59,656 nt of DNA from an uncultured Caulobacterales bacterium. GTDB lineage: Bacteria > Pseudomonadota > Alphaproteobacteria > Caulobacterales > Maricaulaceae. The translations under genes were made by a program, and so were the position numbers. The stretch lies in NCBI GenBank assembly GCA_938003545.1, contig CALKXY010000010.1:1-59656 (forward strand), read 5' to 3'. Of the stretch, positions 44,664 through 53,736 are shown in pieces (position 1 is the stretch's first letter; each line of letters opens with the position of its first letter). Below the pieces are notes generated by a model. That model ran no database searches. It was not told the DNA's origin and saw only the letters and a program-made list of their open reading frames with translations.

Positions 44664-45494
44664 ATGAAGCCTGACATACGCCTTAGACTCAACCGCCGGA
44701 CAGCGATCTTGTCTGGGGCCGCGTCTGTGTTCTTGATGGGCAATGCGAAACCCATGTCTGCTCCTGCGCTTTCTAAGGGCGAAAGCGGTCGCGTGGCCCG
44801 CGTCATCGACGGGGACAGCTTCGTCATGACCTTATCGGATGGCGCAGAGTTGTCCGTTCGCTTATCTGCCGTTCAAGCGCCGCGCACGGCGCAACGCGCG
44901 CAAAAGGCTTGGCCCTATGCGCAGGAAGCGAAAGCTGGTCTTGCGGCTCTTGTGCAGGGGCGAAACGTGCAACTTTTTTATGGTGGGGAAACCCGCGACC
45001 GGTTTGGGCGAGCTGTTGCGCAAGTCCATACGGCTGACTCGTTGGGGCAACCTGATTTATGGGTGCAAGGCGAGTTGGTCAGGCTAGGCTTAGCTCGAGT
45101 CTATAGCTGGAAAGGCGAGCTTGCTGATATGTCTGCGCTTTACGCGTTTGAGGCCCAAGCGAGAGACCGTTCGCGCGGCCTTTGGGGCGATCCAGCCTAT
45201 GCCATTCGGCGTCCTGATCCTGATCCTTTGGCGCAAGACGTCGATAGTTGGCAAATCATTGAAGGTATTGTGACCTCGACGGCGGATGTCAGAGGGCGAG
45301 TTTATCTGAATTTTGGCGCGGATTATAAAACGGACTTCACCGTTGCAATTGCGAAAAAGAACACCAAGCATTTTGCGGATATTCAACCGCTGACTTTGAT
45401 CGGTGCGCGTGTACGCGTTCGGGGGTGGATTGAAATGATAAACGGCCCGATGATCTGGATGGATCACCCGGGCCGTTTGGAAATCTTAAGCTAA
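44664..45494 (+). CDS. Thermonuclease (SNase)-like protein with Tat-type signal
   Basis: The predicted protein has 276 aa. I start at MKPDIRLRLNRRTAILSG, which gives a twin-arginine-like signal; the longer frame runs back towards the tRNA. The SNase fold follows (VARVIDGDSFVMTLSDGAELSVRLSAVQAP; RDRFGRAVAQV; LVRLGLARVYSW). A further OB-like domain of about 90 residues follows with conserved NFGADYKTDFTVAI, found in alphaproteobacterial thermonuclease-like proteins. Activity is unproven. Confidence 0.85.
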   Translation: MKPDIRLRLNRRTAILSGAASVFLMGNAKPMSAPALSKGESGRVARVIDGDSFVMTLSDGAELSVRLSAVQAPRTAQRAQKAWPYAQEAKAGLAALVQGRNVQLFYGGETRDRFGRAVAQVHTADSLGQPDLWVQGELVRLGLARVYSWKGELADMSALYAFEAQARDRSRGLWGDPAYAIRRPDPDPLAQDVDSWQIIEGIVTSTADVRGRVYLNFGADYKTDFTVAIAKKNTKHFADIQPLTLIGARVRVRGWIEMINGPMIWMDHPGRLEILS

Positions 45495-45506
45495 CCTGCA
45501 GCGGGT

Positions 45507-45857
45507 TTAAACGCAGCTTAGTTGCGGAAGATCAATACGCCGTCCGCCGCCCGCTTCTAAGAGGTAACACGCCCCTTCGAGCCGCATTAAAGTGAATCGT
45601 GTCGGCGTGCCTGGAACGCGGTCGGTGAGGCCTTTCACAGCAACGGGACGCACGATTAAAATAGATGTATCAACGAGGCGTCCAGGATCCATGCTCAGGT
45701 CGGTACGGCCCATTGCGTCATGCACAGCCGCCATAATGGCTTTGCTTTGCACCTCATCGGGCATTGCGCTTAGTCTCGAGGCTCTCGCATCTGGAACACT
45801 TTGACAAGCTGTCAGAGTGAAGGCTGCGGCTAAAGCGGCTAAGCGTGCAATATTCAT
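45507..45857 (-). CDS. Small lipoprotein, 116 aa
   Basis: The ATG has AAGGA seven bases upstream. A lipobox FTLTAC follows a short hydrophobic signal. The mature part contains one more pair of Cys (EGACYLL and LSCV) that may form a disulfide. It starts four bases after the S41 protease stop and is probably co-expressed. No family recognised. Confidence 0.7.
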   Translation of the reverse strand: MNIARLAALAAAFTLTACQSVPDARASRLSAMPDEVQSKAIMAAVHDAMGRTDLSMDPGRLVDTSILIVRPVAVKGLTDRVPGTPTRFTLMRLEGACYLLEAGGGRRIDLPQLSCV

Positions 45858-45860
45858 CAA

Positions 45861-47477
45861 TTATTCCTTTGTTACGTCGTCTGTAACGCCTCTAATGCGG
45901 CTCGTCCGTATGAATTCATCATAAGCAATACGCGGATCGCTCATCATATCCAAGCCCGTGCTGAAAGAGAGTTTAGCTTTTGATTGGGCGCGTTGCGCAA
46001 CCGCGGCTTCGTCAATGACGGGGCACGTCCCATCAGCGGCAAATTGTAGCGCGGCCGCAAGGAAAGGCTCATCAGCATCCCCGAGTACACCGACAAAGTC
46101 GTCAGCTATGGTGCAGCCTGGAACCTCTTCGCCAAACCCCGCCGCGCCGTCATTGGGCAAGAAACCGTCAGCATAATCGCCAAAGCCTTTGTCATTAGAC
46201 CCTCTGAATTGAACGGTGAAATAGGTTTCACCGCAATTCTCTTCTGGTAGGAACCCGTAAGGTTTCCCGCAGGTTTGAGAGCCAATCAAAATCACTTCGA
46301 CGTCAATCCCGCGAAGGCCGTTGATTACGGCTTCTGAGGCTGAACATGTCCCACTCGTCGACAGGATAAAAACGCGGTTCAAGCTGAGTTCGGGTAAGGG
46401 AGTGCCTTCACTGAGGCTGAATCCAACGCCTGTACTTATAAATTCTTGCGGGGTTCTAGGTGGTGTCTTGTCGTTAAAAATAAGACCGTCAAAAGTCCTT
46501 CCCGAAGAGGCTGTATCACCCGCGACCATATAGCCAACCTGCGCCGCGACCGCGAGAAGGCCGCCGCCATTATAGCGTAAGTCGAGGACAAGATCGTCAA
46601 CATTGGCCGCGTCCATCTCCCTCATGGCCGTATAAATGGCTTCTTCAGACGAGAAGGGCGAGAATGTTGTGAAATGAATATATCCAACTTTTTTGCCGTC
46701 ATCCGTATCAATTATGGACGTTGCCGTAACAGGTTGTTCGACAACATCTGTGGCTGTTACTGTGATGTCGCGTTCCACGCCATCGTCACCGCGCACGGTG
46801 AAATTGTGTTCCACCCCTGCAGTGCGTGGAAAAATACCTTCGTTTAGAATGTCTAAATCGGCTTGCGTCGCGCCTCCATTTACGGCGTCCACGCCGTCGA
46901 CGATCAGGATTCTATCGCCGCGCCTAAACGCACCTGCAGGTACATTAGTTTGCGTGAAGGCTACGCGAATGTCGCGTGGTGGGCGACCTCGATCTTCACC
47001 GTCGCCGACAAATCTGAAACTTGCGCCATAACCAGCACTGGCTTCGCCGTCCCGATTGGCCTCAAAATCTTCCGTATTTACGTTAAAGTGAAACTCATCG
47101 ACGGGTTTGCCTGAGGCAGTGGTCCGCCGCGTTCTAAGCTCGTCAAAATAGTCAATGCGATCAGCGATGGAATTTGGGTCGCGGTCTGTGACTTCATTAT
47201 ACCAAAGATAAGTCTCGTCATTCCACGATCGAATCCAGAATTTTTCAATCAATGTCGATCCTGCTCGATCACTTCGGCCTGGTCGAATGGTTTCGCATTG
47301 GCTTTTAAAGGTAGATGACGCCGCGAATGTTCCCGATTCAAATACAGGGTCAGGACTTGTAGAGACAGGCGGAGCTGTTGTGGTGGGTACGCTTGAACTG
47401 CTGCCACCACCACCGCAAGCGGATAGAAATGCGCAGGTGGCGCCAGAAATTAGAAGGTGGTGGAGGTTAATTTTCAT
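45861..47477 (-). CDS. S41 family peptidase, lipoprotein
   Basis: The predicted protein has 538 aa. AAGGA precedes the chosen ATG, and the lipobox FLSAC is followed by a Gly/Ser-rich linker. A PDZ-like domain spans about 185-255. The protease core has DLVLDLRYNGGGLLAVAAQVGYMVAG, the catalytic Ser in STSGTCSASEAVINGL and Lys in GSQTCGKPYGFLP, as in C-terminal processing proteases. It is anchored to a membrane facing the periplasm or surface. Confidence 0.92.
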   Translation of the reverse strand: MKINLHHLLISGATCAFLSACGGGGSSSSVPTTTAPPVSTSPDPVFESGTFAASSTFKSQCETIRPGRSDRAGSTLIEKFWIRSWNDETYLWYNEVTDRDPNSIADRIDYFDELRTRRTTASGKPVDEFHFNVNTEDFEANRDGEASAGYGASFRFVGDGEDRGRPPRDIRVAFTQTNVPAGAFRRGDRILIVDGVDAVNGGATQADLDILNEGIFPRTAGVEHNFTVRGDDGVERDITVTATDVVEQPVTATSIIDTDDGKKVGYIHFTTFSPFSSEEAIYTAMREMDAANVDDLVLDLRYNGGGLLAVAAQVGYMVAGDTASSGRTFDGLIFNDKTPPRTPQEFISTGVGFSLSEGTPLPELSLNRVFILSTSGTCSASEAVINGLRGIDVEVILIGSQTCGKPYGFLPEENCGETYFTVQFRGSNDKGFGDYADGFLPNDGAAGFGEEVPGCTIADDFVGVLGDADEPFLAAALQFAADGTCPVIDEAAVAQRAQSKAKLSFSTGLDMMSDPRIAYDEFIRTSRIRGVTDDVTKE

Positions 47478-47610
47478 ATTTGAATCCTTAACATCATTCA
47501 CCCCAACTCTGGATGAACGATGTTTAAAGACTCTGAATACGTCAAGCTAGGAAACCTGAAAAATACAGTAAACTGGTGTTGAACCGGTCTATTCTTAGGC
47601 GAAAGCGGCC

Positions 47611-48216
47611 TTAGGCTGCGGCTTCGTCGCCGTTTTCTTTTTCGGCATTCGCAGCTGCTTCTTTTTCGGCTTTCGCAGCTTGTCGGGAGCGAGCTTTGGC
47701 TAATGTCTCCAAAACCTCTTCTAATGCAGCATCGCGAGACTGCTTTTTAATGGCTGCAACTTCGCGGACCATACGGTCAATTGCGCTCTCATAGAGTTGA
47801 CGTTCGGAATAAGATTGATCCGGCTGTGCATCCGTACGGTGAAGATCGCGTACGACTTCTGACACAAGAATTAGGTCGCCTGAATTGATTTTGGCTTCAT
47901 ATTCCTGCGCGCGGCGAGACCACATTGTACGCTTGATACGTGCGCGGCCTTTCAGCGTTGTGAAAGCATCTTTCAGCGTCAAATCATCAGATAATGCGCG
48001 CATGCCAGATGTGGCGGCTTTGTCCGTTGGCACGCGAAGGGTCATTTTGTCTTGCTCGAAAATCACAACGTAAACTTCGATGTCAAAGCCTGCGATGACT
48101 TGTTGCTCAATGCCGATGACATCGCCGACGCCATGCGCAGGATAGACAATGTGTTGTCCAACTTTAAAAATGCGTTTGGATGATTTTTTCTTCGCAGCAG
48201 TTTTTTTAGCAGCCAT
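47611..48216 (-). CDS. CarD family transcriptional regulator
   Basis: The predicted protein has 201 aa. After a Lys-rich head comes the RNA-polymerase-interacting Tudor-like domain (KVGQHIVYPAHGVGDVIGIEQQ). A helical DNA-binding domain with WSRRAQEYEAKINSGD and YSERQLYESAIDRMVREVA follows, then an Ala/Glu-rich tail. CarD/CdnL stabilises open promoter complexes, notably at rRNA promoters. It follows fdxA with a terminator between. Confidence 0.96.
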   Translation of the reverse strand: MAAKKTAAKKKSSKRIFKVGQHIVYPAHGVGDVIGIEQQVIAGFDIEVYVVIFEQDKMTLRVPTDKAATSGMRALSDDLTLKDAFTTLKGRARIKRTMWSRRAQEYEAKINSGDLILVSEVVRDLHRTDAQPDQSYSERQLYESAIDRMVREVAAIKKQSRDAALEEVLETLAKARSRQAAKAEKEAAANAEKENGDEAAA

Positions 48217-48241
48217 TCTAGATATCCTCTATCACTCAAAT

Positions 48242-48278
48242 CAAAAGCGCGGCGGCCTTTTTAAAAGGCATCCGCGCT
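48242..48278 (-). terminator. Terminator between fdxA and carD
   Basis: Minus strand: AGCGCGG, internal loop, GCCTTT-TAA-AAAGGC, internal loop, CCGCGCT, followed by TTTGATTTG. It would end the ferredoxin transcript. Confidence 0.7.
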
Positions 48279-48366
48279 CGGGCAGTATTTAAAGATGTCA
48301 TATCACATTTTTAAGGTAAAAGCGAATCCGTGTTCGCCATGTCGTTTGCCGAGCGGCTAGGCGGAA

Positions 48367-48711
48367 TTATTCGTCACCAGTGCCCGCTTTTTCGCTGAAG
48401 TATTTCTCGAATTTCCCAGTCTCTGATTCGAATGCTTCACGATCCGCAGGCGGTTCTTTTTTGACAGTGATGACAGGCCAAAGCTCTGCATATTTAGAAT
48501 TGATTTCTAGCCACTTGCCATCGGGTTCGTCTTCTGTGTCTGGGACAATGGCGTCGACGGGGCATTCTGGTTCGCAGACGCCGCAATCAATGCATTCATC
48601 AGGGTGGATGACCAGCATGTTTTCACCTTCATAGAAACAGTCGACAGGGCAGACCTCGACGCAGTCCATAAACTTACATTTGATGCATTCATCTTTTACG
48701 ATGTAGGTCAT
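48367..48711 (-). CDS. fdxA: Ferredoxin FdxA (7Fe/8Fe type)
   Basis: The predicted protein has 114 aa from [12 protein letters not shown], the family N terminus; the longer frame adds 22 unrelated residues. Cysteines occur as CIKC...[10 protein letters not shown] and [12 protein letters not shown], the FdxA pattern binding one 3Fe-4S and one 4Fe-4S cluster. The C-terminal half ([18 protein letters not shown]) is also characteristic. It is a cytoplasmic electron carrier. Confidence 0.96.
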   Translation of the reverse strand: MTYIVKDECIKCKFMDCVEVCPVDCFYEGENMLVIHPDECIDCGVCEPECPVDAIVPDTEDEPDGKWLEINSKYAELWPVITVKKEPPADREAFESETGKFEKYFSEKAGTGDE

Positions 48712-48873
48712 GGGGCATTCATTCCTTGGCGGTATTAGGCGGTCGTATTGAACGCCGCTGTTTACAACAACAGGCATTCGGGCGCGATGTGGCGGTTCGC
48801 GCGGCGACTGTCAACTGTGCCGCCCTGTCGCTCGCGAAATTGTTTATGTGATTTTACGGCTGCCTAGGTCTCT

Positions 48874-49134
48874 CTATTCGGTTTTCGGCGTCATTTGTTC
48901 ATATAAAGCCTGCGCTTCGGGAGCAGGGCCGCGGCGGGTTCCAGAGCTTATCATGCGTAAATCGAGCAATTCCCTGCCGCGCATAAAGGTGACGCCGTCC
49001 CCTGGTCGTATGAGCGTGTGCGGTTTTTGTGTGCGCTCTGTGAGGCCATTTCGAGTGACACGTACTTTGCCATCGGAAATGAGTTTTGCCGCACCCGTGC
49101 GACTTTTCTGTAACCGCGTCCGAAATAGCCACAC
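48874..49134 (-). CDS. S4-domain RNA-binding protein (Hsp15-like)
   Basis: The frame gives 86 aa from a GTG. The S4 fold is clear: VWLFRTRLQKSRTGAAKLISDGKVRVTRNG and PGDGVTFMRGRELLDLRM. Family members usually begin two to five residues earlier (RLDVWL), and the codons directly upstream do read CRLDVWL in frame. No ATG is available there, so the true start may be a rare codon further up towards the helicase gene. Members bind stalled ribosomal 50S-tRNA complexes. Confidence 0.85.
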   Translation of the reverse strand: MWLFRTRLQKSRTGAAKLISDGKVRVTRNGLTERTQKPHTLIRPGDGVTFMRGRELLDLRMISSGTRRGPAPEAQALYEQMTPKTE

Positions 49135-49213
49135 ATCAAGGCGGCACGCCCCATCATTGGCTGCGGAGGGCTGTGATTTATCAGGATGTGTTGAGCGCGA
49201 GCGTGGCAGGCGA

Positions 49214-52153
49214 TTAGTCTTTCTTTGGGGCTTTCAAAGCGGCGAGAGCTGCGAAAGGTGAGTTTTCGACTTGGCGCTGTGTTGGCGGCTTCGGACCTTT
49301 TGGCTTGTCGTGACGTGGTTTTTGGTTGCGATTTGGCGCTTTGTCACGTTTGCCTTTGAAGGCTGGCTTGCCGCGTCCGCCGGGCTTGAATCCTTTTTGG
49401 CCGCGCGCCGGGAAGTGCCAATATTCTAGATTTTCTTGCTCAACAGCCACGCCATCTTCATTGGTTACGCGGTTACGGTAAAGCGTCAGCGTCTTCTTTG
49501 GGCGCGGCTTGCGTGGCTTTGGCGTGTCCGTCAGAACAGGGGCCGCTTCAGGCACGGCGGCTGGCGGCGTGTCTGACGTTGCATCGGCAGGCGCTGCAGG
49601 TGTTGGGTTTGCTGCAGGGGCTGCACTCTCGACCGCAGGTTCAACCTTGGCAATTGGTGTTTTGGCGGCTTTGACGTCAACAACAGGTTCATCCGATTTC
49701 GTCAGGGACTCTTCAACGGTTTCAGATTTATATCCTAAGGCTGTCAAGACAGCCTGCACATCTTCATGCGTAGAGCCGAGGAGGGCGAGCATCTCGGCCA
49801 TGATCTGGAATTTGTGACCGCGAACATCTGATTTCTTGGACTTTTGGAACTGTTCCTGCGCGTCGCGAATGATGAAGGCTAAACGATTCAGAATATCAAA
49901 TCGGATGATGCGGCTGCCAACAGCGCGGTATCCCGCAAGTAAGAGCGCCTGATTTGAGTAGTGTGTTGAAGCGAGATCGCCTTCATTTTTGATGGATGTA
50001 ACGCCCGCGAATGGAATCCACGGTTTCTTGTCCCCGCCTGCGCCAAAGGCCACGAGAAGGGAGAGCAAGCGCGCAGGTTTAGGTTTCACCATATCCTGCA
50101 AATAGACGTTATAATGGCCAAAGACGACGCCAACGGACCGGAGCTGTCGGCGGGCATCTTGATCCAAGTCACGCACAGTTTGCAAATGTTCACGGCGTTC
50201 AACTGCACCGTTGTTTTCCAGTAAAATATACCCGAACCCTTTGGCGGCGGGCAGCGTGTCTTCCGCTGCAATCAGTTCTTTGAGCGTTTTTAGCGGCTGT
50301 AAGTGGTCATTTACGGCGGCGCGTAGAAACTCGCGCATGCGATCCGCAGCCATTTCACGTAGGGGCGCTTGGCCTAACTCTCCGCCGATGACTTGGGCGT
50401 CGGGTGTAAACACGGACCCGCTGGGTGCGATGCGACCAACGGTCATGCCGCCCCACATAATGTCACCCGTATCAGACAGTGTGAAAATCTGGTGCGTACC
50501 AGAGGAGATCGACGTTAAGCGGCGATCCACTTCTGGACCAACAGCCTTTTGCGCGGCGGCAGCAAGGGCTTGGGCTTCAAGCCCGCCTTGACTGGCGTCT
50601 GCCGTGAATTTCAAACCGTCCAGACGACCAATTAGATCCTCTTCGACATACACCTCTCCGGTGTCTTTAATTGTGGCGCTCATGTCCAGATCGGCTCCTA
50701 TGCCCTTCATTAGCTTCCGCGTTCGCCGATCGACGAAGCGGGCTATCAAGGCCTCGTGTAGCGCGTCTGATAGCCTGTCTTCAACCTCTCGTGCATGATT
50801 TATCCAATGTTCTCGTCCGCCGTTCGTATTTCGCATCCAATTCGTCTTAGACGCGCAATAGGTCCAGGTACGGATATGGGCCAAACGGGCCGAGAGTTGG
50901 TCAACGCCCCCAAAGGTATCGTCGCAGCGGTTAATCTTGCCTTCCATGAAGTCGTCAGACAGTTTTCCGCCGCCCCGCATCAACGTGCGCCAGATATCTT
51001 GCAGCAGCTTTACATGCGTATCGATGGTCAGGTTGCGAAAGTCCGGCACCTGGCAGACATCCCAGAGCATTTTGACCTGTGTGCGTGTTTTGAGGGCGTC
51101 ATGAACCTCATCAATGGCCTTGAGCCGCTCTAGCGCGCCTTCATCGTCCGCGCCTTTGATACGGCGCAGACGGCTGGTTGGGCGCGGCGCGTGCAGGCTG
51201 TCCATCAAGCTGTCGATGGTGGAAAAGTCCAAATCCGAGTTGCGCCATTCGACATAATGTAGCGGGTCAAACTCATGGGCTTCGATCCGTTTGACCAGAG
51301 CTTCATCCATTTCGGGGCAATCGCCGGTCGTCCCAAATGTGCCGTCATTACGGAACCGCCCTGCGCGGCCTGCAATTTGCCCCGCTTCCATTGGCGTAAG
51401 ATAACGCCGCCGCCGCCCATCATATTTGGTCAATCCTGCAAAGGCGACATGGTCCGTATCGAGGTTTAACCCCATGCCAACCGCGTCTGTCGCGACCAAA
51501 AAGTCAACTTCACCAGATTGGAACAACTCGGCTTGGGCATTGCGCGTGCGAGGCGAGAGACCGCCCATGACAACGGCTGCGCCGCCTCTAAACCGCCGGA
51601 TCAGCTCCGCGATGGCATAGACTTCCGTGGTGCTGAAGGCGACGATAACGGAGCGTTTGGGGAGGCGCGTTAGCTTTGTTGGGCCAGAGTAATGGAGTTC
51701 TGAAAAGCGTTCGCGATGATCGAATTTTATGCGCGGCACCAATGTCGCCAGGACATCTCGCGCGGTTTCAGCGCCTAAGAATAGCGTTTCTTCCATACCG
51801 CGCGCATACATGACTCTGTCGGTGAAAATATGACCGCGCTCGTGATTGGCCATGAGTTGGACTTCGTCAATCGCGAGAAAAGCAAATCGTTTTTCAACGG
51901 GCATAGCTTCTACGGTGCAGACGTAATAGCGGGCTTTGGGCGGGATGATCTTCTCTTCGCCCGTAATCAGAGCAACCTGCGCCGCGCCTTTTAGGCCGCA
52001 AATACGGTCATAGATTTCGCGGGCCAGCAGCCGCAATGGCAGGCCGATCACGCCAGAGCTATGCCCCAACATGCGTTCGACCGCATAATGCGTTTTCCCG
52101 GTATTTGTCGGACCTAGGACAGCTTTGATAATGGGGTCGTTGTAGCGGGACAT
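49214..52153 (-). CDS. SUV3-like ATP-dependent RNA helicase
   Basis: The predicted protein has 979 aa. Walker A is GPTNTGKTHYA (14-24) and the DEVQ box is AIDEVQLMANHERG. Helicase motifs V/VI are in VDFLVATDAVGMGLNLD and MEAGQIAGRAGRFRNDG. After the SUV3-type C-terminal domain comes an Ala/Pro-rich linker (about 840-900) and a Lys/Arg/Gly-rich tail, an extension common in alphaproteobacterial members and likely to bind RNA. It probably works in RNA turnover. Confidence 0.93.
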   Translation of the reverse strand: MSRYNDPIIKAVLGPTNTGKTHYAVERMLGHSSGVIGLPLRLLAREIYDRICGLKGAAQVALITGEEKIIPPKARYYVCTVEAMPVEKRFAFLAIDEVQLMANHERGHIFTDRVMYARGMEETLFLGAETARDVLATLVPRIKFDHRERFSELHYSGPTKLTRLPKRSVIVAFSTTEVYAIAELIRRFRGGAAVVMGGLSPRTRNAQAELFQSGEVDFLVATDAVGMGLNLDTDHVAFAGLTKYDGRRRRYLTPMEAGQIAGRAGRFRNDGTFGTTGDCPEMDEALVKRIEAHEFDPLHYVEWRNSDLDFSTIDSLMDSLHAPRPTSRLRRIKGADDEGALERLKAIDEVHDALKTRTQVKMLWDVCQVPDFRNLTIDTHVKLLQDIWRTLMRGGGKLSDDFMEGKINRCDDTFGGVDQLSARLAHIRTWTYCASKTNWMRNTNGGREHWINHAREVEDRLSDALHEALIARFVDRRTRKLMKGIGADLDMSATIKDTGEVYVEEDLIGRLDGLKFTADASQGGLEAQALAAAAQKAVGPEVDRRLTSISSGTHQIFTLSDTGDIMWGGMTVGRIAPSGSVFTPDAQVIGGELGQAPLREMAADRMREFLRAAVNDHLQPLKTLKELIAAEDTLPAAKGFGYILLENNGAVERREHLQTVRDLDQDARRQLRSVGVVFGHYNVYLQDMVKPKPARLLSLLVAFGAGGDKKPWIPFAGVTSIKNEGDLASTHYSNQALLLAGYRAVGSRIIRFDILNRLAFIIRDAQEQFQKSKKSDVRGHKFQIMAEMLALLGSTHEDVQAVLTALGYKSETVEESLTKSDEPVVDVKAAKTPIAKVEPAVESAAPAANPTPAAPADATSDTPPAAVPEAAPVLTDTPKPRKPRPKKTLTLYRNRVTNEDGVAVEQENLEYWHFPARGQKGFKPGGRGKPAFKGKRDKAPNRNQKPRHDKPKGPKPPTQRQVENSPFAALAALKAPKKD

Positions 52154-52206
52154 GACCTGCTTACGGTTCGGACGCGGGTGTGCTGCTAACTATTGATCCG
52201 ATTCGG

Positions 52207-52240
52207 CGGCGCGGTGGAAGCCAAAGCTACCGCCGCGCCG
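52207..52240. terminator. GC-rich hairpin in the helicase upstream gap
   Basis: CGGCGCGGTGG and CCGCCGCGCCG form an 11-bp stem (one G-U on the plus strand) with a 12-nt loop, followed on the plus strand by TGTCTTTTAT. It sits after the minus-strand NTF2-like gene and could end that transcript. Confidence 0.4.
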
Positions 52241-52253
52241 TGTCTTTTATGTG

Positions 52254-52637
52254 CTAAGTGGCTGTGTCAGATATTGTGCGCTGTAAGGTCCAAACTTTGC
52301 AGACGATTTGCCAGCCGTCTGTGCCCTTCACGAAGGACAGGTGATCCACGAAAATAAACTGATGGGCGCGTAGTCTGACTTTGACTGTCGCGCTGAGGGG
52401 CGAGAGACTGTCGATCATTAAGATTTCCTCTTCCCGCGCTTGCCCTGTTGAGGCTGGTGAGGGGCGTCCTCCAACAGTTCTTGAAAAACTCTCAATTGGA
52501 TCGACAAAAATCGCGCCATTATCCGCATCAAATAAGCTGGAGGCAGGGTGAAACAGAGTATCCAAGATGGCGGTGTCGCAAAAATACATGGAATCGAAAT
52601 ATTTTTGGATAGCGGTGTGTAGAGTTTGATCAATCAT
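52254..52637 (-). CDS. NTF2-like (putative lumazine-binding type) protein
   Basis: The predicted protein has 127 aa with the SnoaL/NTF2-like cone fold. It shows IQKYFDSMYFCDTAILDTLFHPASSLF at the start and ATVKVRLRAHQFIFVDHLSFVKGTDGWQIVCKVW at the end. Members bind small ligands or act as enzymes. It is divergent from, and directly abuts, a GlxA-type regulator gene, which may control it. Confidence 0.85.
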   Translation of the reverse strand: MIDQTLHTAIQKYFDSMYFCDTAILDTLFHPASSLFDADNGAIFVDPIESFSRTVGGRPSPASTGQAREEEILMIDSLSPLSATVKVRLRAHQFIFVDHLSFVKGTDGWQIVCKVWTLQRTISDTAT

Positions 52638-52707
52638 GACTGGCCTTTCAGAGGAAAATGTGTATGGCTTTATTTTAGGTTTTTATGAAAAAGCGCCACG
52701 GACATTT

Positions 52708-53736
52708 ATGCCAAAACCACCTGAATTCGTGACAATTACTGAAAAAAGGGTAGGCGGCATCAAAACGACTGAACCCCGAGTGCCGCATAAAGTTGCGGTT
52801 CTAGCCTATGACGGATTGTGTAGTTTTGAATTTGGGATTGTGTCGGAGATTTTTGGCTTAAAACGTCCAGAGCTTGGGTTGCCGCTCTATGATATGGCGG
52901 TATCGGCGTTGGAAACGGGGTCCCTTAAAATGCAGGGTGGTTTGGGGTTTGTGGCGTCTGTGGAGCCAGAGATATTTGATCAGGCTGACACGATTATTAT
53001 TCCAGGTTGGCGTGGGCCTCATGCTGATATTTCGACTGATATTATTCAAATGCTGCAACGGGCCAACGCAAGAGGCGCTCGCCTCGTGTCAATTTGCTCT
53101 GGCATATATGTTTTGGCTGCCGCTGGTTTGTTGTCAGGCGGTCATGCAACAACGCATTGGCGCTATATTGATGATTTCACCCAGCGTTACCCTCTGGTGA
53201 AAATTGATCCTGATGCGCTTTATGTAGAGGACGGAAATATCGTGACCTCTGCTGGCAGTTCGGCTGGCATCGATGCGTGTCTTCATATTGTACGTCAGGA
53301 TTATGGGGCAGGCATTGCCAATACGGTGGCGCGCCGCCTTGTGATGCACGCGCATAGGGAAGGTGGGCAGGCCCAGTTTATTGAGCGCCCAATTCCAACC
53401 GATCAGGCTTCAGGCCGTATTTCACGCCTCATGGTCGAGATTGAATCTAATCTATCAGATGCCTGGTCTATACCTATTATGATTGCAAAAACGGGAATGA
53501 GTAAGCGAACCTTTCAACGTAAATTTACGGCGTTGACAGGGTCCACGCCGTTGCGATGGCTCACGGGCTTGCGCATTGATGCCGCGCGGCAGGCCTTAGA
53601 GGCAACGCAGCTCAGCCTAGATGTGATTGCCTATCAAACGGGCTTTTCGGATGCCGATGCCCTGCATTACCATTTTCAATCAAAATTGGGCGTGACCCCA
53701 AGTTTTTACAGAAAACGGTTCTCTAAACTTACTTAG
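52708..53736 (+). CDS. GlxA-type AraC-family transcriptional regulator
   Basis: The predicted protein has 342 aa from MPKPPEF. An ATG 72 nt earlier is in frame but would overlap the divergent NTF2 start. The N-terminal DJ-1/PfpI-like domain (KVAVLAYDGLCSFEFG...) has a Cys in SICSGIYVLAAAGLLSG. The C-terminal AraC HTH contains IPIMIAKTGMSKRTFQRKFTALTGSTPLRWL and the second helix pair near YHFQSKLGVTPSFYRKRF. It should bind DNA in response to an unknown signal, probably including its own divergent neighbour. Confidence 0.9.
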   Translation: MPKPPEFVTITEKRVGGIKTTEPRVPHKVAVLAYDGLCSFEFGIVSEIFGLKRPELGLPLYDMAVSALETGSLKMQGGLGFVASVEPEIFDQADTIIIPGWRGPHADISTDIIQMLQRANARGARLVSICSGIYVLAAAGLLSGGHATTHWRYIDDFTQRYPLVKIDPDALYVEDGNIVTSAGSSAGIDACLHIVRQDYGAGIANTVARRLVMHAHREGGQAQFIERPIPTDQASGRISRLMVEIESNLSDAWSIPIMIAKTGMSKRTFQRKFTALTGSTPLRWLTGLRIDAARQALEATQLSLDVIAYQTGFSDADALHYHFQSKLGVTPSFYRKRFSKLT

